Of a stretch of DNA of 43,231 nt, positions 16,864 to 25,628 are shown in pieces. Every line of letters begins with the position of its first letter. Positions within the stretch are counted from its first letter, which is position 1. The DNA is from CAZAQS01 sp964486825 (lineage in GTDB: Bacteria; Chloroflexota; Anaerolineae; Anaerolineales; UBA4823): assembly GCA_964486825.1 (NCBI GenBank), contig CAZAQS010000010.1, forward strand, positions 1 to 43,231. The letters are read 5' to 3'. The position numbers were made by a program, and so were the translations under genes. Under the pieces are notes generated by a model. The model searched no databases. It was not told the origin of the DNA and saw only the letters and a program-made list of their open reading frames with translations.

Positions 16864-17703
16864 ATGATCCTTGTAATCGGTGCAACTGGCAATATTGGTA
16901 AAGAGCTGGTTCCGCAATTATTAGGGAGTGGGATGCCATTACGGGTATTCGTCCGAGATCCTCGTAAAGTGGCCCATCTTGACCCTGGTGTGGAGCGCTT
17001 GTTAGGCGATCTGGACAGACCCGAGACCATCGACTCAGCTATGAAAGGCATGGAGCGGGTATTCTTGTTGACGTTCGATACGAAACAAGACAGGAACGTT
17101 ATTTCGTCAGCCAAACGTGCCGGCGTTCGACATCTCGTAAAGCTATCAACCCTGGAGGCCAGCCAGGCTCACTTGCAGGTAGGCCGCTGGCATAGGGAAA
17201 GGGAAGAGCTTATCGAAGCTTCCGGCCTGGAATGGACTTTCCTGCGTCCGGGGATGTTCATGTCGAATACAATCAAATGGTGGGCGGAGACGGTCAAGAA
17301 GCAAGCTGCGGTTTATTTCCCGGGTGGCAAGGGCAGGACCGCGCCGGTGGACCCGCGGGATGTTGCAAGGGTGGCTGCCTGTGCACTGACCGGAGCGGGC
17401 CATTCTGGGAAGATCTACGAATTGACCGGCCAAGAATTGTTGAACATCGGAGAGATGGCTGAGATCATTGGACGTGTGCTCGGCAAACGGGTCAAATATG
17501 TCAATGTACCCTTGCTGGCGGCTAAATTGCAAATGCGTTTGTCAGGGATGGATGCTGAGCTGGTGAATGCCCTGATGGAACTGGCAAAAGAACTGCGCAG
17601 CGACCGGGCAGCTCAGCTTACCAGTACGGTCGAACAGGTCACCGGGAAACGGGCTCGCTCATTTGAAGCCTGGTGCCGCGAGAATATTTGGGCATTCCAG
17701 TAG
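16864..17703 (+). CDS. NmrA-like NAD(P)-binding SDR-family protein
   Basis: A 279-residue atypical short-chain dehydrogenase of the NmrA/SDR5 group. The N-terminus MILVIGATGNIGKELV is the GxxGxxG nucleotide-binding loop, followed by an NADP-style arginine region FVRDPRKVAHL. The middle contains VRHLVKLSTLEA and FLRPGMFMSN, as in quinone reductase- or NAD(P)-sensor-type NmrA proteins. No classical YxxxK pair is evident, so it may be a redox sensor rather than an enzyme. A strong AGGAGG lies 7 bases before ATG. It follows the GGV-repeat gene by 31 bases, likely in the same transcript from P2. Confidence 0.85.
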   Translation: MILVIGATGNIGKELVPQLLGSGMPLRVFVRDPRKVAHLDPGVERLLGDLDRPETIDSAMKGMERVFLLTFDTKQDRNVISSAKRAGVRHLVKLSTLEASQAHLQVGRWHREREELIEASGLEWTFLRPGMFMSNTIKWWAETVKKQAAVYFPGGKGRTAPVDPRDVARVAACALTGAGHSGKIYELTGQELLNIGEMAEIIGRVLGKRVKYVNVPLLAAKLQMRLSGMDAELVNALMELAKELRSDRAAQLTSTVEQVTGKRARSFEAWCRENIWAFQ

Positions 17704-17949
17704 ACTAGTTCACAGGATCACCAGTCCGGGGGTTCAGATCAGCGGGTAGAGTATGAGATTGGTTGTGATTACGTTTTTTGGAGGTAAAAAGTCCATACTA
17801 TGTCTCTAATTTTTCCAAAAAGACGTAATTTCGATAAAATGCATAGGAAAGACGGTATACCAACCTCATCCTTTTGGAAGATAAACTCGATCGAACTCTA
17901 CCGGAAAATAATTTACGGGGAAATAAACGATATTAAAGGAGAAATTCTC

Positions 17950-19167
17950 ATGCCTGTTTTACTCGGTTACCAACATTTCGAAGGGCGGCACTATGAAACC
18001 GGTAGCGTCCACAATATATTGGCGTACAAGGGAGTGAAGGCTCCTCATACCGGGCAACCCTACTCAGAAGCTCTGCTCTTGGGCGTCAGCGGAGGCATCG
18101 CCTTCGGCTATTTCACCTTTGCTTATGAAGGTTACGATCCCATCCTGGCGCTGCTCACCCGGAACACCTTCGACCCCCTCCAGACCCTGCTGGAGCGGCT
18201 GGGTATCCCTCAGAACGTTCACCAGACCAGTAACGCTTCAAAGGGAGAGGAGAATTTACTGGAAGCCCTGGAAAACGGGCGCCCGGCGTTGGTTTGGGTG
18301 GATCATTTCAGCCTGCCTTATTATGGCCTTGATCCTGAGGATAAAAACTGGGAAATGCTGCCTGTTGTGGTTTTTGGATTGGAGGAGGGGCAGGCTTACC
18401 TGGCAGGTCCTTCTTCCCAGCCGTTGGTCATCCCTGCTGAGGCTCTTGCCGCTGCACGGGCGCGGGTGAAAAAGGATAAATTTCGCGTGGTAACGCTGGA
18501 CGAGCCGGACGAGCGCAAACTTCCCGCAGCAGTCCAGCAAGGTATCTGGCAGTGTATCCAGCTTTACACGGAAAAGCCTCCTAAGGGCGCCCGGGATAAT
18601 TTCGGCTTCGCAGCTTTCGATAAGTGGGCTGCAATGCTAATCAATACCCGCAATCCTCAGGGGTGGTCGCGCCTCTTTCCTCCCGGGCCAGCGTTGTTGG
18701 CTGCTCTGGCGGGGGATGCCTACCAGGGCGGCGCCTATGGATGGATTATCGAATGGGGCACCAGGCCGAACGCTGACCGGACTACTTATGCTGATTTTCT
18801 GGATGAGGCGGCTTTACTGCTCGGGAAACCTGAATTAGCCCAGGCCTCGCTTGCCTTCCGCCAGAGCGCAGAACGTTGGGGAGATTTGGCGGACGCATTG
18901 CTGCCCGTCGACATGCCTTTGCTAGGAGAGGCGCGGCGCTTGAAAGACACGCGCAGGCAACTTTTACTAAAGAACGGCAGCACAGCACAAGATGAGATCC
19001 GCGAGATCAATCACCACCTTGGGAGGCTGCGCAAGGAGTCAAGCGAGAATTTCCCCCTGGATGGACCGTCGCTTGTTGAATTTCTCTCCAAGATCAAAGA
19101 ATACGTGATAGAAGTACGTCGAGCAGAGCAGCAAGCTGTGGATTTGTTGCGCCAGGCGATGACCTGA
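17950..19167 (+). CDS. BtrH N-terminal/DUF4872-like protein
   Basis: A 405-residue cytoplasmic protein. The first about 130 residues (GYQHFEGRHYETGSVHNIL, then LGVSGGIAFGYFTF and LGIPQNVHQT) resemble the BtrH N-terminal domain, a papain-like fold that transfers acyl groups in butirosin synthesis. ALVWVDHFSLPYYGL follows. The C-terminal half resembles the DUF4872 partner domain. Cysteine is scarce at the expected N-terminal nucleophile position (TGSVHN rather than a Cys-bearing motif), so catalysis is doubtful. ATG 17950 has AAGGAG 8 bases upstream; the frame extends to 17800 but the extra 50 residues are lysine-rich and unlike the domain. Function unknown. Confidence 0.75.
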   Translation: MPVLLGYQHFEGRHYETGSVHNILAYKGVKAPHTGQPYSEALLLGVSGGIAFGYFTFAYEGYDPILALLTRNTFDPLQTLLERLGIPQNVHQTSNASKGEENLLEALENGRPALVWVDHFSLPYYGLDPEDKNWEMLPVVVFGLEEGQAYLAGPSSQPLVIPAEALAAARARVKKDKFRVVTLDEPDERKLPAAVQQGIWQCIQLYTEKPPKGARDNFGFAAFDKWAAMLINTRNPQGWSRLFPPGPALLAALAGDAYQGGAYGWIIEWGTRPNADRTTYADFLDEAALLLGKPELAQASLAFRQSAERWGDLADALLPVDMPLLGEARRLKDTRRQLLLKNGSTAQDEIREINHHLGRLRKESSENFPLDGPSLVEFLSKIKEYVIEVRRAEQQAVDLLRQAMT

Positions 19168-19224
19168 TCTTACTCACATCATTCTAGGCAATCCTGAAAC
19201 AGAGGTGTGGACAATTTCCTGAAC

Positions 19225-19253
19225 TTGACAAGATATATCTAAATTATAATAAT
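19225..19253 (+). promoter_or_regulatory. Putative sigma-70 promoter for cyclase-SARP operon
   Basis: TTGACA (19225-19230) stands in an AT-rich gap, with TAATAA/AATAAT at 19247-19253 giving a 16-17 base spacer. A perfect TATAAT at 19245 is closer than optimal (14 bases). The cyclase ATG at 19335 has AGGAG at 19320-19324. Confidence 0.5.
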
Positions 19254-19334
19254 ATTCTCAAATACTTTCAGGGTGGTCATCAACAAAATCCAGGGCCCTG
19301 GTTAGCCACGTATTCGGTCAGGAGTGAACCTTCT

Positions 19335-20183
19335 ATGGGCGAAATCCAACACAAAACCTTCGATGAGGCCGATGAAGTTATCAAGCACCCTAACCTTGAT
19401 GGCCGGGTGGTGGTGCTGGGCGAGCTGTACGTTGGCCGGTATACCCACAAACCGGGCTGGTGCTGGTCGAAGGACGTGAAGCCGCTGGTGGGTACGTCCA
19501 GCTGCCAGTATCACCATCAAGGCTTTGTCCTCTCCGGGAAGGCGTTGATTACAACCGATGACGGCGCCAAACGCACCCTGGCTGCCGGAGGGGTATTCGA
19601 CATCCCGCCCGGTCACGATGCTTGTGTGCTTGGGGACGAACCCTTCGTGACGGTTGAATTCAGGGGCGCCAGGGATTGGGCCAAACCCAGGGAATCCGGT
19701 GAGCGGGTCCTGGCAACGCTCCTGTTCACAGATATCGTTGGCTCAACCGCTATTGCCGCCAGGTTGGGCGACAAGGCCTGGCAGGAATTATTGGAGAATC
19801 ACTACGAACGAGTCCGGATGGAGCTTGAACGCTACCGCGGCTATGAGATCAAGACAACCGGGGATGGTTTTCTGGCGATGTTCGATGGCACTGCTCGGGC
19901 AGTGCGCTGTGGGGAGGCAATCTGTCGTGCAGCGCGAAAGGATGTGCTGGAAGTGCGTGCCGGTGTACATACCGGTGAAGTGGAGCGCCATATCGACACG
20001 GTTCATGGCGTCGCGATCCATATCGCGGCTCGAATTATGTCCCTGGCCGGGCCCGGAGAAGTCTGGTTGTCGGCCGCGACGGTAGCCCTATTGGAAGGAT
20101 CAGGGATGACGTTTACCGATGCGGGCGAACACGAGCTCAAGGGCCTTGATGGGCGCCGGCGACTGTACCGATTAGAAGCATGA
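19335..20183 (+). CDS. Cupin-class III adenylate/guanylate cyclase fusion
   Basis: A 282-residue cytoplasmic protein. Residues about 1-115 are a cupin-like barrel (CQYHHQGFVLSGKALI, then GGVFDIPPGHDACV) that may sense a small ligand or metal. Residues about 125-282 are a class III nucleotide cyclase: LFTDIVGSTAIAARLGD with the first metal aspartate, TTGDGFLAMFDG with the second, then GVHTGEVE. The transition-state segment reads GVAIHIAARI, with histidine in place of the usual asparagine. That variant also occurs in other bacterial cyclases, so activity is plausible. The stop overlaps the SARP-like start (ATGA, 20180-20183), so the two are produced together and probably form one signalling unit. 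Confidence 0.88.
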   Translation: MGEIQHKTFDEADEVIKHPNLDGRVVVLGELYVGRYTHKPGWCWSKDVKPLVGTSSCQYHHQGFVLSGKALITTDDGAKRTLAAGGVFDIPPGHDACVLGDEPFVTVEFRGARDWAKPRESGERVLATLLFTDIVGSTAIAARLGDKAWQELLENHYERVRMELERYRGYEIKTTGDGFLAMFDGTARAVRCGEAICRAARKDVLEVRAGVHTGEVERHIDTVHGVAIHIAARIMSLAGPGEVWLSAATVALLEGSGMTFTDAGEHELKGLDGRRRLYRLEA

Positions 20184-23100
20184 GACCCAGCTCGAAGCAG
20201 GTCCAGATCTATCTGCTGGGGAAATTCGAGGTCTGCCGGGAGGCGAGAGTCCTAAAAGTTCAGGACTGGCCCCGGCGAAAAGCGGCTGCCCTCTTCCAGC
20301 GCCTGGCTTATGAGCGCCGGCTGGTCAAGGATCAGGCCATCGAGCAGTTGTGGCCAGACGGAAACTATTCTGCTGGGGTAAATAACCTGTACAGAGTTTT
20401 GTATACCATGCGCCAGGCATTGGATCAGCGCCTTGGGGAAGGAGCATCTGGCGAGATCTTCTTCTTTCAGGACGGGATCCTGCAGTTGAAGGATGGTGTA
20501 TGGGTCGATGCACGCGAGTTCGAGAGCATGTGCCAGGTCATTCCGGGGGAGTCCACTGGGCAGCGTTTCGAACGGTTCGCGGAAGCCCTGAAGCTTTACC
20601 AGGGCGATTTCCTGCCCGATCAGCGCTATGAGGAATGGACGGAATTACCCAGGCGGGTCCTGGTCAGGATGCAGCGGGAAGTAAGCCTGGCGCTGGCTGC
20701 CCGACGCCTGGAGCAGGGCGATCTGCCTGCCGCAATTGGCTTGATTTCCCCCTTGCTGTTAAGGGATCCGGCCGACGAGCAGGCCCACTGCGAGCTGATG
20801 CGCCTGTACGCCTTGGCTGGCAGGCGCCAGGAGGCTCTGCGCCAGTACCAGCTTTGCCTGGAGGCTCTCCGGTCAGAGCTAGGCGTCGATCCGGACACGG
20901 AAACCAGAGCCTTGTACCTTCAAATACAACAGGGCGCTTACCCTCCCCAGCCAGAGGCGCCAGGAAAAGCTGCGCCGGTCGTAAACGAGCACGGGCATCC
21001 CCAGGCGCTTCTTTCCCGATCACCAGCCTTACAGCCCCGGCGACCCGCTTTTATTGGCCGGCAGCGAGAGCTGGGCGTATTGGAGGGCCATCTGGACAAA
21101 GCGTTGGCCGGGGAAGGTGGGGTGGTGTTTATCAGCGGTGAAGCGGGACAGGGAAAGACCTGCCTGATGGCTGAGTTTGCTTACCAGGCCCACTCCCTGC
21201 GCCCGGAGCTGGTGGTAGCGGCAGGCGCCTGCCAGGCGCTAGGCGATTATGCAGACCCCTACCTGCCCTTCCGCGACCTGTTGGCTATGTTGAGCGGTGA
21301 TTTCCAAAGGCCCTGGCTGGGCGGGGAAATACCAACCGATCATAAAGAGCGATTGCAGGTTATAGCTCCTCTAACCGTGCGGCGCCTTTCCAGCCAGGCT
21401 ACGGCCCTGGTAGACATCCTGGTGGCGCGAGATCTACTCCCCGGCCTACAGGCTCAACCCGGCCAGCTCACCAACCAGGGCCAGGTATTCGAGCAAACCC
21501 GCCTGCTCCTGCATTCCCTGGCCAAAGAACAGCCCTTGCTGCTTTTATTGGACGATTTGCAATGGGCAGATCCTGCTTCGGCCAACCTACTGTTCTACCT
21601 GGGACGCCAGCTGGCAGGTAGCCCGGTCTTATTGCTTGGCGCCTACCGGCCCAGCGAGGTGGGCGCCTGGGGCGGACGGGAAGTTTCACCTGCCCGGGAC
21701 TCCTCGCACCCATTGGCCTCGGTTGTCCTGGAGCTGGTGCGTTACCGGGGAGAGGCGCCCATCGACCTGGACGCATCTACGACGGCCGAAGGCCGCAGTT
21801 TCGTTGACGCTTTGCTGGACAGCGAGCCCAACCAGCTGGATGCCTCCTTCCGGGAAGCTGTTTTCCGGCGCACAAAAGGCCAGCCTTTGTTCACAGTCGA
21901 GTTATTGAGGGCCTTGCAAGAACAGGGCGACCTGGTCATGGATGAGCAGGGGATCTGGAAGGAGACTCCCTACCTGGACTGGGATATCTTGCCTGCCCGT
22001 GTCGAAGCGGTGATCGCCCGGCGGATCGAGCAATTGCCGCAGGAATTACGCCGTTTGCTGGCAGTCGCCAGCGTGGAAGGAGAGCATTTCACGGTAGAAG
22101 TCCTGGCCCAGGTGCAGGAGCGTGGCATCCTGCCCGTGCTCCAGTACCTGTCGCAGGAACTGGACCACCGTTACCGCCTGGTCAGGGAAGCCGGAGCGCT
22201 CAACCTGGCAGGGCAGCCCCTCACCCGTTACCAGTTCCGCCATAACCTTTTCCAGGCTTATCTCTACCAACTGCTCAGCATTGGAGAGCGGCGTTACTTG
22301 CACGGCGAGGTAGCGGTGTCGCTGGAACGGATTGCAGGCGGTCACCTGGATGACATGGCAGTTACCCTGGCCCATCACTTCCGCCTGGCGGGTCAGGCAG
22401 AGAGAGCGGCCGCTTACCTTTGCCAGGCGGGTGACCAGGCCCGCCGCCGCTTAGCACTGGAAGAAGCGGTCCATTTCTACCGGTCTGCGCTGGTCTACGG
22501 GCAGGAGCAGGATGCCGGCGCCCGGGCTGAAGTGCTGCATAAGCTGGGGGAAACCCTGCTGGCAACGGGAAAATCCCAGGAGGCGATCAAGCACTTATCG
22601 GAGGCAGAAATGTCCTACGCTCAGACCGGTAACCCAATCGCCAGGGGCGCTGTGTTGCGCTTGATCGGGCGATCGTATTGGGAACAGGCTGATCGGGCCC
22701 GGGCCATGGATCATTACCACAAGGCTCTGACATTACTGGAAGGCGGCCTCGGGGAAGCCGAGCTGGCGCGTGCCATCAGTGCAATCGCCCAGATGGAAAT
22801 GCTCGGCGACGAGTACGACCAGGCCATTGCCTGGGGCGAACGCGCCCTGGCGCTTGCCAAAAAACATCTGGTGGAGGATGTCGTGATCCATACTTTGACC
22901 ACGCTGGGGATCTCCAGGGTGGTCAAAGGGGAAATCGAGCAGGGTCTGGCCATGTTGGAGGAGAGCAAAGGACGCGCCCTGGAGCTCGGGTTCCCGCATG
23001 ACGCCTGCCGGGCTTATACCGGCATTGGCGACTCGTTGTTGCGCCTGGAGCGCTACGCAGAGGCCAGGCAAGTATACGAACAGATGCTGGCTTATTCCCG

Positions 23101-23896
23101 CAAGGTCCAGGCTGCCATGTTCGAAGGAGTAGCCCTGGTGCATTTGGGATACCTGGATTGGTGGGCCGGGCGCTGGAGGTCAGCGGGTTCACGGCGGCAG
23201 GAGATCGTGGCCTGGATGGAGGCCATCCCAGGCCTGTCCATCGCCAGGGTGTGGGCCAGCACTTTCCTGGCTTACACTTACAATGACCTGGGACTGGCGG
23301 CAAAAGCCCAGGCCGTACTGGGTGAATATACAATGGTAGCCCGCTCCGCTAATGAACCGCAAACTACCTTGCCCCATCTCAGGGAGCTGGCCCGGCTGTC
23401 CCAGGATAAACAGGAGAAGGCCCGGTTGGTTGGAGGAATCCTGGAGATGATCGACAGGGGCGCTACGCCGCGCTACGAAATGCTTCCGGCTTTGGCGCTG
23501 GCCTGTACCTGGTTGGCGCAAACTTCAGGGGGAGACGTCTCCGCCCTCGAGCGTCTGGATCGGGCCGCACAGCAAGCGCAGAGCCGGCAATCAACGGCTT
23601 CCCTGTTTGAGGTGAGTGGATATGCTGCCGGCCTACGGGGGGATTGGGAACAGGCCGCTTTCAACTATGCGAGTGCAGCCGGGAGTTGGGAGGCGCTGGA
23701 GCGTCCTTACGACCTGCTGAGGACGCAGGTGGACCTGGCACAGGCGCTTCAAGAGGCCGGGGATCTACCAGCCGCCCAGCGGGCCCGGCAGAGGGCTCTC
23801 TCCCTGGTCGAGCGGCTCGCCGGTGAGCTGGATGAAGAAGAGCAAAGGAGCGCTTTCATGGCTTCTTCTTTGGTCACCCGCATTCGAGGGTCATAG
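20180..23896 (+). CDS. SARP-like BTAD regulator with AAA ATPase and TPR repeats
   Basis: A 1238-residue regulator. Residues about 6-100 are a winged-helix OmpR/SARP DNA-binding domain (IYLLGKFEV, RRKAAALFQRLAY, NNLYRVLYTMRQAL). Residues about 105-255 are the BTAD helical domain, ending LRSELGVDPDTETRALY. Residues about 288-700 are a STAND/AAA ATPase with Walker A GEAGQGKT (about 319-326) and Walker B LLLLLDDLQWAD (about 453-464). About 740-1230 are TPR-type repeats. Such proteins act as ATP-dependent activators. It is translationally coupled to the cupin-cyclase gene, a pairing known for cyclase/ATPase regulators. Its targets are not evident; the OsmC-methyltransferase set downstream is a candidate by position only. 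Confidence 0.92.
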   Translation: MRPSSKQVQIYLLGKFEVCREARVLKVQDWPRRKAAALFQRLAYERRLVKDQAIEQLWPDGNYSAGVNNLYRVLYTMRQALDQRLGEGASGEIFFFQDGILQLKDGVWVDAREFESMCQVIPGESTGQRFERFAEALKLYQGDFLPDQRYEEWTELPRRVLVRMQREVSLALAARRLEQGDLPAAIGLISPLLLRDPADEQAHCELMRLYALAGRRQEALRQYQLCLEALRSELGVDPDTETRALYLQIQQGAYPPQPEAPGKAAPVVNEHGHPQALLSRSPALQPRRPAFIGRQRELGVLEGHLDKALAGEGGVVFISGEAGQGKTCLMAEFAYQAHSLRPELVVAAGACQALGDYADPYLPFRDLLAMLSGDFQRPWLGGEIPTDHKERLQVIAPLTVRRLSSQATALVDILVARDLLPGLQAQPGQLTNQGQVFEQTRLLLHSLAKEQPLLLLLDDLQWADPASANLLFYLGRQLAGSPVLLLGAYRPSEVGAWGGREVSPARDSSHPLASVVLELVRYRGEAPIDLDASTTAEGRSFVDALLDSEPNQLDASFREAVFRRTKGQPLFTVELLRALQEQGDLVMDEQGIWKETPYLDWDILPARVEAVIARRIEQLPQELRRLLAVASVEGEHFTVEVLAQVQERGILPVLQYLSQELDHRYRLVREAGALNLAGQPLTRYQFRHNLFQAYLYQLLSIGERRYLHGEVAVSLERIAGGHLDDMAVTLAHHFRLAGQAERAAAYLCQAGDQARRRLALEEAVHFYRSALVYGQEQDAGARAEVLHKLGETLLATGKSQEAIKHLSEAEMSYAQTGNPIARGAVLRLIGRSYWEQADRARAMDHYHKALTLLEGGLGEAELARAISAIAQMEMLGDEYDQAIAWGERALALAKKHLVEDVVIHTLTTLGISRVVKGEIEQGLAMLEESKGRALELGFPHDACRAYTGIGDSLLRLERYAEARQVYEQMLAYSRKVQAAMFEGVALVHLGYLDWWAGRWRSAGSRRQEIVAWMEAIPGLSIARVWASTFLAYTYNDLGLAAKAQAVLGEYTMVARSANEPQTTLPHLRELARLSQDKQEKARLVGGILEMIDRGATPRYEMLPALALACTWLAQTSGGDVSALERLDRAAQQAQSRQSTASLFEVSGYAAGLRGDWEQAAFNYASAAGSWEALERPYDLLRTQVDLAQALQEAGDLPAAQRARQRALSLVERLAGELDEEEQRSAFMASSLVTRIRGS

Positions 23897-24093
23897 CATC
23901 CCCTTTAAATTCAGTTTGCTGGGATCAGCAGGGCAATCTTCCGATCCCGCACATTTCCACCCATTAAACCGCGAAAACCTGACAGTTCCCCAAAATACCG
24001 GCCGAAAGAGAGGTGCAGGTAAGATTTTTGGGAGGTATGTGGGGTAGATTCTGGATAAACACTTCAATGGATAACCAGAAAGGAGCCTGAACG

Positions 24094-24660
24094 ATGACCA
24101 CCCAAATATCAACTCATCTAAATGGCGTCGACCTGGAAAGGTTAGTTGCCACGGTCAACGCGGTCAAGGAAAGCCCTGAGCTGGCTCGCTTCACCTTCCG
24201 AGCTCATAACGAATGGACAGGTGGGGGTAGCTCGCGCAGCACCATCCAGGGATTTTATGGTGCAGGACAGCAGGATAGCTCTCGCAGCCGCCCATTTATC
24301 CTGGTAGGCGATGAACCTCCAGTACTGCTTGGGGATAACGCCGGCCCAAACGCGGTCGAGGCGGTCCTGCATGCGCTGGCAGCCTGCCTGGCAGTCGGCT
24401 TTGCCTACAATGCAGCTGCGCAAGGGATCACGGTCGAGAGCCTGAGCTTCGACCTGGAGGGGGATCTCGACCTGCAAGGTTTCCTGGGGCTCTCCGAAGA
24501 GACCCGGGCTGGCTGCGATACCATCCGTCTGACCTACCGGGTCAAGAGCGATGCGCCCAGGCAAAGGATCCTGGAGCTTTGCGAGTACGTCCAGAAGACC
24601 TCCCCGCTCCTGGATATCATCCGCAACCCTGTACCTGTCAGCATTCAGATCGCCGATTGA
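24094..24660 (+). CDS. OsmC family protein
   Basis: A 188-residue protein of the OsmC/Ohr fold, which reduces organic hydroperoxides through two cysteines. The first cysteine is in the conserved helix HALAACLAVGF. The second, normally in a CP motif, is changed to serine (QKTSPLLDI). A nearby cysteine in LELCEYV is off-register. It is therefore an OsmC-like protein that lacks the canonical pair and may do another thiol reaction or bind a ligand. AAAGGAG lies upstream of ATG. It precedes the UGA-containing ArsM-like methyltransferase by 134 bases, which hold a structured leader. I see no coding in the 197 bases before it. Confidence 0.9.
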   Translation: MTTQISTHLNGVDLERLVATVNAVKESPELARFTFRAHNEWTGGGSSRSTIQGFYGAGQQDSSRSRPFILVGDEPPVLLGDNAGPNAVEAVLHALAACLAVGFAYNAAAQGITVESLSFDLEGDLDLQGFLGLSEETRAGCDTIRLTYRVKSDAPRQRILELCEYVQKTSPLLDIIRNPVPVSIQIAD

Positions 24661-24711
24661 TCCTGGAAGGGTAGCCAAGCCATGAAACGGAAAATACTCA
24701 CTTCAGACACA

Positions 24712-24773
24712 GGTAAGGGCGCAGCGGCCAACGGGCGACACTGGTGAAGCATAGGGTATCGCTGCGCCCTACC
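24712..24773 (+). promoter_or_regulatory. Structured leader before the UGA-containing methyltransferase
   Basis: GGT-A-AGGGCGCAGCG (24712-24726) pairs with CGCTGCGCCCT-ACC (24760-24773), a 14-bp stem with one bulged A. The 33-base interior can fold a smaller GCCA/TGGT hairpin. The stem ends 8 bases before the AAGGAGGG ribosome site. With no T-run it is not an intrinsic terminator. It could be a riboswitch-like or processing element; I do not recognise a known class. Confidence 0.5.
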
Positions 24774-24794
24774 ACCGACAAGGAGGGATAGAAC

Positions 24795-25628
24795 ATGAAC
24801 CAATTGAGTGTTCCGCTGGCGCTAGATTTGGGATCCTTGCGCATAGCCATCCAGGATGAGTATGAATTGGTGGCGCTGGAACCGGAACGCGGCTTCCACT
24901 TCCACACCGGGCGGCGGCTGGCAAAGCTGCTGGGTTACGCGGATGAATGGCTGGAGAGGATTCCGGAAAGCTCGATCGAATCCTTTGCCGGGACGGGCAA
25001 CCCCTTCAGCCTGGGGGAACTCAGGCGCGGGGAGAAGGTGGTCGATATCGGCAGCGGGGCTGGGATCGATAGTCTGATCGCGGCCGGGATGGTCGCCCCC
25101 GGAGGGCGTGTGGTTGGCGTGGATATGACCCCGGCAATGATCGAGAAAGCCCGCCACGCAACCAGCGAGTCCGGCCTGGGCAACATAGATTTCCGCCAGG
25201 GATACGCCGAAGCCTTGCCCGTCGATGACGCCTGGGCCGACGTGGTGATATCGAATGGTGTGCTCAACCTGGTCCTGGATAAGCCAGCGGCCCTCAAAGA
25301 GATGCAGCGCGTCCTCAAGCCGGGCGGGCGCCTGCAGATCGGCGATATCCTGGTGCAGAAAGCGGTCCCTGAGAGCGCCAAAAACAAGATCGATCTTTGG
25401 ACGGGTTGAATTGCCGGTGCTCTGCTGGAAGCAGAGCTTGAGGCAGCTGTTGTTGCGGCCGGTTTTATCGACTTTGAGATCACCTGGAGCGGAGACGTTT
25501 TCGCCGGCGCCCCTCAATCATCCAGCGCGGCTGATTTCGGAACGCTAGGGATCAACTTCCGCGCCAGGAAGCCAGGAGCGGTAGGAACCGGCATGAATCT
25601 TGGGATGCCCTCCGGGAGGTATCGATGA
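24795..25628 (+). CDS. ArsM-like SAM methyltransferase, probable selenoprotein (UGA at codon 205)
   Basis: Read through an in-frame TGA (25407-25409), this frame gives 277 residues of the ArsM/AS3MT family. Before it: GTGNPFSLGELRRGE, SAM motif I VVDIGSGAGIDSLIAAG, ISNGVLNLVLDK and RVLKPGGRLQIGDI. After it: IAGALLEAELEAAVVAAGF and ADFGTLGINFRARK, also family-like. The TGA lies in LWTG-U-IAGALL, aligned with the catalytic As-binding cysteine of AS3MT (LWGECLGGAL, Cys156 in human). A SECIS-like hairpin follows at once. The extended frame stops exactly in an ATGA overlap with the next gene (25625-25628). No cysteine occurs anywhere else in the protein. Without selenocysteine insertion it would end at 204 residues (25409). 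Ribosome site AAGGAGGG. Confidence 0.85.
25413..25444 (+). promoter_or_regulatory. Candidate bacterial SECIS hairpin
   Basis: Immediately downstream of the in-frame TGA, GCTCTGC (25419-25425) pairs perfectly with GCAGAGC (25431-25437) around the loop TGGAA. A short lower stem GCC/GGC (25413-25415, 25442-25444) is possible, with unpaired T at 25418. The loop begins 16 bases after TGA and has G in its second position. This fits the known spacing (about 16-37 bases) and loop rule for bacterial selenocysteine insertion elements. Confidence 0.7.

Noticed and set aside
25407..25409. TGA as a simple nonsense mutation in a decayed methyltransferase
   Set aside because: The 72 codons after it keep family sequence, stay open, and end in an ATGA overlap with the next gene; the TGA sits exactly at the conserved cysteine and is followed by a SECIS-like hairpin.
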